Source of the DNA: an uncultured Alphaproteobacteria bacterium
Lineage (GTDB): Bacteria; Pseudomonadota; Alphaproteobacteria; CAAHEQ01; UBA3637
NCBI GenBank assembly: GCA_937888725.1
Contig: CALARE010000089.1
Coordinates: 1 to 24,325, forward strand
Reading direction: 5' to 3'
Length of the DNA: 24,325 bases
Part shown: one piece after another, positions 16,875 through 21,696 of the stretch
Position numbering within the stretch: the first letter of the stretch is position 1
Layout: each line of letters opens with the position of its first letter
The notes under the pieces: model-generated
What the model saw: only the letters and a program-made list of their open reading frames with translations
Told to the model about the DNA's origin: nothing
Databases searched by the model: none
Program-made: the position numbers and the translations under genes

Positions 16875-17702
16875 ATGAGCTTGTTTCATATCTTGTTTGG
16901 GGGTAAAAAAGATGATTCACCTGATGTATTGGGGCGTTATCCCGAATATATGCAAGTGCCAGCATTACCAGAGCGAAGGTATTTAAAAACATCTAGAATA
17001 TTAGCATTATTTATCTTTTTAAATATGGCCGTTATGATTGCACTTGCGGGTTTTTTTACCTATAATGCAGATCGAATTGACATTTCAATTGCAAACAGGC
17101 GTGTGGTTAATTTGTTTTCAATTGATTCTTCAAGACAGGTTCTCATCCCTGCAGAATATTCGACCAGAAATGTGCCAGCACTTGAGCTTTTTGCCGAATC
17201 TTTGTTAAGAGATTATATCCATAACCGTCACACGGTCACATGGGAAAATAAAGAAATGCAATTAAGATGGGATGTGGGTGGGCCTGTATCAGGTTTTTCT
17301 CATCACAAACGGGTGTATATGCCATTTCGTGTGAGTGCGGATAATTTATTTCAAGAATCAAGGACAAGAGGTTTTGTGCGTAATGTTCATATTTATGAAT
17401 TAAAACGCATAAAGCAAAATTTATGGGAAGCTGTTATTGATACATTTGATATGCCCATTCCTGATGCTTATAATCCATTGTGTGATTGCCAAGATAATTC
17501 AAAAGCGTGTATTGGTTGTAAAGTAAAACATACGTCTAGACAGCTGAGATATCGCATTTTAATTAGAACCTCATTTGCTGGTGTTAAAACAGTGCTTAAT
17601 CCACTTGGTTTTCGGGTTGAAACGTATAATATGCTTTATATGCCTATTAAGAGTAAAGAAACCTTTTGGCGGGTGCCAGATGATTTAAAACCTGAATATT
17701 AA
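16875..17702 (+). CDS. VirB8-like inner-membrane protein (type IV secretion family)
   Basis: The 275-residue protein has a short cytoplasmic N-terminus, one membrane segment (about 41-63) and a periplasmic domain of about 210 residues, the topology of VirB8. The C-terminus holds NPLGFRVETY (242-251), matching the NPxG motif near the end of VirB8 proteins, preceded by a strand (LRYRILIRTSF) and by WEAVIDTFD (184-192), as in the NTF2-like fold. Between them is an unusual insertion with C203, C205, C212 and C215 that could form disulfides or bind metal. VirB8 normally nucleates a type IV secretion channel, but no other vir/trb gene is nearby. I prefer ATG at 16875, with GGGGGA just upstream; a GTG at 16863 would place the start inside that SD. 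Family assignment is by motif and topology only. Confidence 0.7.
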   Translation: MSLFHILFGGKKDDSPDVLGRYPEYMQVPALPERRYLKTSRILALFIFLNMAVMIALAGFFTYNADRIDISIANRRVVNLFSIDSSRQVLIPAEYSTRNVPALELFAESLLRDYIHNRHTVTWENKEMQLRWDVGGPVSGFSHHKRVYMPFRVSADNLFQESRTRGFVRNVHIYELKRIKQNLWEAVIDTFDMPIPDAYNPLCDCQDNSKACIGCKVKHTSRQLRYRILIRTSFAGVKTVLNPLGFRVETYNMLYMPIKSKETFWRVPDDLKPEY

Positions 17703-17714
17703 TGGGTGGCGATA

Positions 17715-17745
17715 TAAAAAAAGGGCTTTAAATAGCCCTTTTTTG
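17715..17745 (+). terminator. Rho-independent terminator after the VirB8-like gene
   Basis: AAGGGCT (17721-17727) pairs with AGCCCTT (17734-17740) around a six-base loop, extended by an A-run before and a T-run after. It begins within 20 bases of the stop codon. The A-run upstream means it can also serve the convergent cupin gene. Confidence 0.9.
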
Positions 17746-17752
17746 TTGTAAG

Positions 17753-17793
17753 AAGAAAACCACCAGCTAGGCTGGTGGTTCCGTAGAGCTTAT
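17753..17793 (+). repeat. 41-bp dispersed hairpin element, copy 2
   Basis: This is identical over 41 bp to the reverse complement of 8-48: a 10-bp perfect stem, AACCACCAGC with GCTGGTGGTT, a 3-base loop and the CCGTAGAGCTTAT tail. It starts 8 bases after the U-run of the preceding terminator and lies between two convergent genes, where the symmetrical stem could help termination from the cupin side. Confidence 0.85.
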
Positions 17794-17813
17794 TTGCGTG
17801 TTATGTGTATTTA

Positions 17814-18176
17814 TTAAATGCGATTATAAATATCTTCTAATCTAATAATATCATTTTCATCTAACAAATCACCAGTTTGCACCTCAATAAACACAAGAGG
17901 GGAGGTAGATTGATTTTCAATGCGGTGAATAGCACCTTTCGGGATATAGATATGCTCATCTCTTTTATATGTTTTTCGTGTGTCATTGAGTGTGACAAGA
18001 CCTTCACCCTCAGCAATAACCCAGTGCTCAGAGCGATGTTTATGTTTTTGTAATGAAAGTTTCCCATGAGGCAAAACAGTAATTCGTTTAACGACAAAAC
18101 TATCTTGCACATCAATTGTTTCCCACATTCCCCAAGGACGTGTATCTTTATCACCAATTTTATAATTTGTAGCCAT
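17814..18176 (-). CDS. Cupin protein, type II mannose-6-phosphate isomerase-like
   Basis: A 120-residue single cupin matching the C-terminal isomerase domain of bifunctional ManC/AlgA-type enzymes, here free-standing. Signatures are RPWGMW (13-18), LSLQKHKHRSEHW (40-52) with metal ligands Q43/H45, IPKGAIHRIEN (78-88) with H84, and IEVQTGDLLDENDIIRLED (97-115). Such proteins interconvert mannose-6-phosphate and fructose-6-phosphate for GDP-mannose supply; whether this stand-alone copy is active is inferred. The start has AAAGGAG five bases before the ATG and a strong promoter at 18200-18228. It is convergent with the VirB8-like gene and divergent from the ferredoxin. The nearby sugar transferase genes would fit a role in envelope glycan precursors. 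Confidence 0.92.
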   Translation of the reverse strand: MATNYKIGDKDTRPWGMWETIDVQDSFVVKRITVLPHGKLSLQKHKHRSEHWVIAEGEGLVTLNDTRKTYKRDEHIYIPKGAIHRIENQSTSPLVFIEVQTGDLLDENDIIRLEDIYNRI

Positions 18177-18199
18177 GTTTCATCTCCTTTATGAGGGGG

Positions 18200-18228
18200 A
18201 TTTTATGTCTTATTTACAAAAGCGTCAA
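18200..18228 (-). promoter_or_regulatory. Sigma70-type promoter for the cupin gene
   Basis: On the minus strand TTGACG (18223-18228) and TAAAAT (18200-18205) are 17 bases apart, 24 bases upstream of the ATG. Each box differs from consensus at one position. It faces away from the ferredoxin promoter, with the -35 boxes only 30 bp apart. Confidence 0.75.
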
Positions 18229-18258
18229 GTTTTTATTGTGGACTGTGCGAAAAAATAC

Positions 18259-18286
18259 TTGCATATTTTTTTTTTAGGATTATTAT
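18259..18286 (+). promoter_or_regulatory. Sigma70-type promoter for the ferredoxin gene
   Basis: TTGCAT (18259-18264) and TATTAT (18281-18286) are separated by 16 bases, 33 bases upstream of the ferredoxin ATG. It is back to back with the cupin promoter, so a regulator binding between them could affect both. Confidence 0.65.
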
Positions 18287-18319
18287 GTGCAAGGATATTA
18301 ATTTTAAAAGGAGTAAAAT

Positions 18320-18553
18320 ATGCCTTCAGTTGTAAATGATACATGTGTCTTGTGTAAAACATGCGTTGATGTATGTCCCGTTGGGGCATTCCATGATGCT
18401 GGTACACAAGTTGTTGTGAATCCCGATGATTGTATTGATTGTGGTGTTTGTATTTCTGAATGTCCACAAGGAGCAATCTCCTCATCTGATGAGGCGGATG
18501 AAAAATGGGTTAAATTTAATGCTGAAAAAGCAGCGGAATGCCCTAAGGCTTAA
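18320..18553 (+). CDS. 2[4Fe-4S] ferredoxin
   Basis: A 77-residue cytoplasmic electron carrier with two complete cluster motifs: C9-x2-C12-x2-C15-x3-C19-P and C38-x2-C41-x2-C44-x3-C48-P. This is the clostridial-type bacterial ferredoxin pattern, without the insertion that converts one site to 3Fe-4S. The C-terminal tail (EKWVKFNAEKAAECP) is typical of such small ferredoxins and holds an extra C74. AAAGGAG six bases upstream sets the start, and the gene has its own promoter and terminator, so it is monocistronic. Partners such as pyruvate:ferredoxin oxidoreductase, hydrogenase or nitroreductases are not in the window, so the role is open. Low-potential ferredoxins of this type fit an anaerobic or low-oxygen life. 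Confidence 0.96.
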   Translation: MPSVVNDTCVLCKTCVDVCPVGAFHDAGTQVVVNPDDCIDCGVCISECPQGAISSSDEADEKWVKFNAEKAAECPKA

Positions 18554-18570
18554 TGCTTAAAATAAAAAAG

Positions 18571-18602
18571 ACGACGCTTTTTGTAAAGGCGTCGTTTTTT
18601 TT
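18571..18602 (+). terminator. Rho-independent terminator of the ferredoxin gene
   Basis: ACGACGCTTT (18571-18580) pairs with AAAGGCGTCGT (18585-18595) with one bulged G, around the loop TTGT, followed by a run of T residues. It begins 17 bases after the stop codon. Confidence 0.92.
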
Positions 18603-18603
18603 G

Positions 18604-18632
18604 TTTACATTTGATTTAAAATCAGTTAGGGT
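18604..18632 (+). promoter_or_regulatory. Weak candidate promoter for the glycosyltransferase pair
   Basis: TTTACA (18604-18609) and TAGGGT (18627-18632) are 17 bases apart, about 42 bases upstream of the GT2 ATG. The -35 is good and the -10 poor. The position between a terminator and the next gene makes a promoter here necessary, but these exact boxes are uncertain. Confidence 0.3.
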
Positions 18633-18674
18633 AACAAAAAAGGGATATCCAAAAGATGAGGTAAGGTAGAGAAA

Positions 18675-19598
18675 ATGAAAATTTCTGTTATTATTCCTGC
18701 TTTTAATGAAGCTGAGAATATTGAGCCTTTATTGAAAAGGTTGTTACCGATTTTAGAAAAATATGAAGATTATGAGGTTATCTTTGTTGATGATGGGAGT
18801 CAAGATAACTCATTAGAAATATTAGAAAAATGCCATTTAGAGAATAAAAAGGTTGAATATGTTTCTTTCTCGCGTAATTTTGGGCACCAATACGCATTAA
18901 GAGCGGGGATTGAGCATGCCTCAGGTGATTGTGTCATTTCAATGGATGCCGATTTGCAACACCCACCTGAATTATTACCTCAAATGATTGAGGAATGGCA
19001 AAAAGGGTATGATGTTGTTTATACAGTACGAAAAGACACGCAAGATGCGGGTTTGTTTAAGAAAATAACTTCTTGTTTATTTTATAAAATATTTTCCTTT
19101 TTCTCGGGTCTTCGTTTGCCAGAAGGGACGGCTGATTTTCGTTTATTAGATAAAAAAGTTTGTGATGTATTAACCCATATGCAAGAAGGGAATCTCTTTT
19201 TAAGGGGAATGGTTTTTTGGATGGGTTTTAAACAAAAAGCAATTGATTATGAGGCACAAAAAAGATTTAAAGGAGAAAGCTCTTATACCTTAAGGAAAAT
19301 GGTGGCACTTGCTGTTTTGGGAGCAACTTCTTTTAGTATTAAGCCGTTAAGGGTTGCCATTTATTTAGGGCTCTTTATTGCGATGTTAGGGGGGCTTTTA
19401 ACAACATATGTGCTTTATCAAAAGCTCTTTGGTGGTTCTGTGATTACAGGTTGGTCATCATTGATGAGTGTGATGCTTGTTTTAGGGGGTGTCCAGCTTT
19501 TTATGATGGGAATAATTGGGGAATATGTCGGGATGATTTTTATGGAAACAAAACATCGTCCTAAATATATTGTTCAAAAAACAACAATACGAAAATAG
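18675..19598 (+). CDS. GT2 polyprenyl-phosphate sugar transferase (DPM/GtrB-like)
   Basis: The 307-residue protein resembles dolichyl-phosphate mannose synthase, GtrB and ArnC, which move a sugar from a nucleotide donor to undecaprenyl phosphate on the inner face of the inner membrane. The GT-A domain (1-210) holds VIIPAFNEAENI, VDDGS (38-42), SFSRNFGHQYALRAGIEHA and the metal-binding DAD (91-93, in MDADLQHPPE). The segment RFKGESSYTLRKM (197-209) is typical of this subgroup. Two membrane segments follow (about 225-248 and 262-287). GAGGTAAGG upstream of the ATG sets the start. The next gene, 14 bp downstream, is a probable lumenal-side transferase using the lipid-linked sugar. The sugar transferred cannot be told from the sequence. 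Confidence 0.93.
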   Translation: MKISVIIPAFNEAENIEPLLKRLLPILEKYEDYEVIFVDDGSQDNSLEILEKCHLENKKVEYVSFSRNFGHQYALRAGIEHASGDCVISMDADLQHPPELLPQMIEEWQKGYDVVYTVRKDTQDAGLFKKITSCLFYKIFSFFSGLRLPEGTADFRLLDKKVCDVLTHMQEGNLFLRGMVFWMGFKQKAIDYEAQKRFKGESSYTLRKMVALAVLGATSFSIKPLRVAIYLGLFIAMLGGLLTTYVLYQKLFGGSVITGWSSLMSVMLVLGGVQLFMMGIIGEYVGMIFMETKHRPKYIVQKTTIRK

Positions 19599-19612
19599 GA
19601 AAGGAAAAACGC

Positions 19613-21526
19613 GTGAATTTGATTAAAAAGTTTTTTGCAAGGGATAACATTATTTGGCGTAATTGGGATATGTCAGTAACGTTAGTGATAACAGTTGCAG
19701 CCTACTTGCTGATGTTTGGGTTAATCTCGTTAAATATTTATAACCTAGATTTTGTGGTCAAAGGTGGGGACTTTACGGTTTCATATTTAGGGAGCGTGTT
19801 TTATCGTATGGATGAGTGGCGTTGGCCCATTTTTACGCATACAAATTTAGCTTACCCATATGGTATTTCTGTTCATGGAACAGATGGTTCCCCATTAATG
19901 GCGTTGATTTTTAAGGTGCTTCATAAAGTATTTGGTTTGTCACCTGAGGTACAATTTGTTGGCGTTTGGATGCTCTTTTGCTATATTATGCAAGCGATTG
20001 CCTCAGTCCTTATTTTCCGTCATGCGTTTAAGAATAAGTTTTTCGTTGTTTTAGGGGCTTTATTCTTCGTTTCTGCACCGATTATGATGATGCGTGTTTT
20101 TGTGCATATTAACTTAATGTGCCACTTTATTGTGCTTTTCACGTTATTATTATACTTAAACAACCGTTTAACAAAGAAAGAATGGATTTGGATGGGGGTT
20201 TTGTTTAGCTTTGCTATTTTAACTTGTCCATACTTTTTGCCAATGATTGCGGGCTTTTTCGCTATTTTAATTTATCAAAAATGGTGGATTGAAAAACAAA
20301 TTCGTTTGGGAACTGTTATAAAGGGTCTTCTCTTTTTAGCGGGTGTATTTGGTTTTTGGTTCTATATGCTTGGGATGATGTCAACAGAGCAATATCTCGC
20401 AAGTGGTGGCTGGCGTGGTTTAAGTTTGAATTTAACCGCTTTGTTTAACCCAATTTGGAGCCAATCTCGTGTCTTTAACACATTAACTCCTTCGGCTGAT
20501 TTTGATGCAGATAACTACTTTGGCTTAGGGTTGTTGTTATTATTATGCATTTGTTTCCCCTCTGTTAAACGCTTGTTTTCTGGGGAAAATTTGCGTCGTC
20601 ACTATCCGCTTGCCCTTTTATTATTGGGTTTGACATTGTTTGCCTTATCTTCACAAGTTAAACTTGGTAAGGCAGTTGTCCTTGATTATAAACCAGGCGA
20701 ATTTATTGATTGGTTGGGAAATGTGTTCCGCTATTCAGGACGGTTTTTCTGGCCTATTTGGTATTTGCTTGCTTATTTTATCATCAAAACATTTGTGCAA
20801 AAATATGCGAAAGTGGCGTTGTTTGTGTTGCCTTTAATTTTAGGAATTCAAATTTGGGATTTGTATCCGACTTATTTGGCAAAGCATAAATTTATTTATA
20901 TCTCTCCAAAAGAACCATTGCCAATGGTATCTGAGGAATGGAAGCGTCTGGATCAACAATATCCGAATGTCTTTATTTTTGCACATAATGAAAACTATCG
21001 TAATATGTGGCGTTGGGCGATTAAACACCATAAAAATGTGAACTATGGGTTTTTAAACCGTCCATCAAAAAAGACACAAAAGCTTATTGATAAGACAAAA
21101 GAAGAAATTTTGCAGGGGTATGTATCTGATAAAAGCTACTTCTATTTAATCGATCCACCGTTTATGAAAACAATTGAATCAGCGGCTAAAAATAATCCTG
21201 AAGTCGCAGCGTTAAAGGATCGGATTAAAAATTTAGATGGATTCTTGATTTTAGAATATGATGAGTCATTGATGAAGGAAAGAGAAGCCTTTAAAGAAGT
21301 TCAAGTTTCTGTGAAACATCGTTATTGGGAAGATGTGTTGCATCAAGTGTCAAAATACCGTATCTACCGCGATGTGGAGGGGAAATTTACCGACTATGCT
21401 TCTATTGTTAAATTTGACGATAGAGAGTTGATTTTAAAATGGGATAAATATGGTATCGAGGAGTTTGAAAAAGAACCTCATGAAAAACAATATCGTCAGC
21501 GTGATCGCAAGACAAAAGATGAGTAA
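19613..21526 (+). CDS. Multi-pass membrane protein, probable GT-C glycosyltransferase (DUF6311-like)
   Basis: The 637-residue protein has about ten hydrophobic segments between 20 and 415 and a hydrophilic C-terminal domain (about 420-637). The first membrane segment is followed by GGDFTVSYLG (D53), the place of the catalytic acidic residue in GT-C enzymes. The segments WRWPIFTHTNLAYPYG, DGSPLMALIFKVL and FRYSGRFFWPIWYLL match what I recall of DUF6311 proteins, which are found near glycosyltransferases. The likely role is transfer of a sugar from the polyprenyl carrier made by the upstream GT2 enzyme onto an envelope glycan or protein, in the periplasm. The start is GTG, with AGGAAAGGAA upstream; no ATG fits. 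Family recall is from memory and the acceptor is unknown. A GtrA-like flippase is absent. Confidence 0.82.
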   Translation: MNLIKKFFARDNIIWRNWDMSVTLVITVAAYLLMFGLISLNIYNLDFVVKGGDFTVSYLGSVFYRMDEWRWPIFTHTNLAYPYGISVHGTDGSPLMALIFKVLHKVFGLSPEVQFVGVWMLFCYIMQAIASVLIFRHAFKNKFFVVLGALFFVSAPIMMMRVFVHINLMCHFIVLFTLLLYLNNRLTKKEWIWMGVLFSFAILTCPYFLPMIAGFFAILIYQKWWIEKQIRLGTVIKGLLFLAGVFGFWFYMLGMMSTEQYLASGGWRGLSLNLTALFNPIWSQSRVFNTLTPSADFDADNYFGLGLLLLLCICFPSVKRLFSGENLRRHYPLALLLLGLTLFALSSQVKLGKAVVLDYKPGEFIDWLGNVFRYSGRFFWPIWYLLAYFIIKTFVQKYAKVALFVLPLILGIQIWDLYPTYLAKHKFIYISPKEPLPMVSEEWKRLDQQYPNVFIFAHNENYRNMWRWAIKHHKNVNYGFLNRPSKKTQKLIDKTKEEILQGYVSDKSYFYLIDPPFMKTIESAAKNNPEVAALKDRIKNLDGFLILEYDESLMKEREAFKEVQVSVKHRYWEDVLHQVSKYRIYRDVEGKFTDYASIVKFDDRELILKWDKYGIEEFEKEPHEKQYRQRDRKTKDE

Positions 21527-21542
21527 ACTTTTTTAAATGACG

Positions 21543-21577
21543 AAAAAACGTCCGACCAATTGGTGGGACGTTTTTTT
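21543..21577 (+). terminator. Rho-independent terminator after the glycosyltransferase pair
   Basis: AAAAAACGTCC pairs with GGACGTTTTTT, and after one G-G mismatch ACC pairs with GGT around AATT. The run of seven T residues at 21571-21577 completes a strong terminator 16 bases after the stop. The A-run on the left makes it partly symmetric. Confidence 0.92.
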
Positions 21578-21654
21578 GTGAATAGACTCTGTTTTTTTTA
21601 AAATAAAATTTTTTCCCTTTTTTTTGAAAAAAAGTATGTAAAACCATTAAAATA

Positions 21655-21663
21655 TGATACAAT
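21655..21663 (+). promoter_or_regulatory. Candidate extended -10 promoter for the HExxH gene
   Basis: TGATACAAT is an extended -10 (TGnTACAAT) 33 bases before the ATG at 21697. No convincing -35 box lies at the usual distance, as often seen with extended -10 promoters. The region 21578-21654 is otherwise AT-rich without a recognised signal. Confidence 0.4.
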
Positions 21664-21696
21664 AGATATATTAAGGGTTAAAAGTGGGGGTATCGG

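Noticed and set aside
8..17793. Composite transposon bounded by the inverted 41-bp elements
   Set aside because: The enclosed 17.7 kb holds ordinary metabolic genes and no transposase, and the elements are better explained by their positions behind terminators.
21408..21662. Minus-strand 84-codon open frame at the end of the membrane protein gene
   Set aside because: It crosses a strong terminator hairpin, is antisense to the real gene and its translation is low-complexity without SD support.
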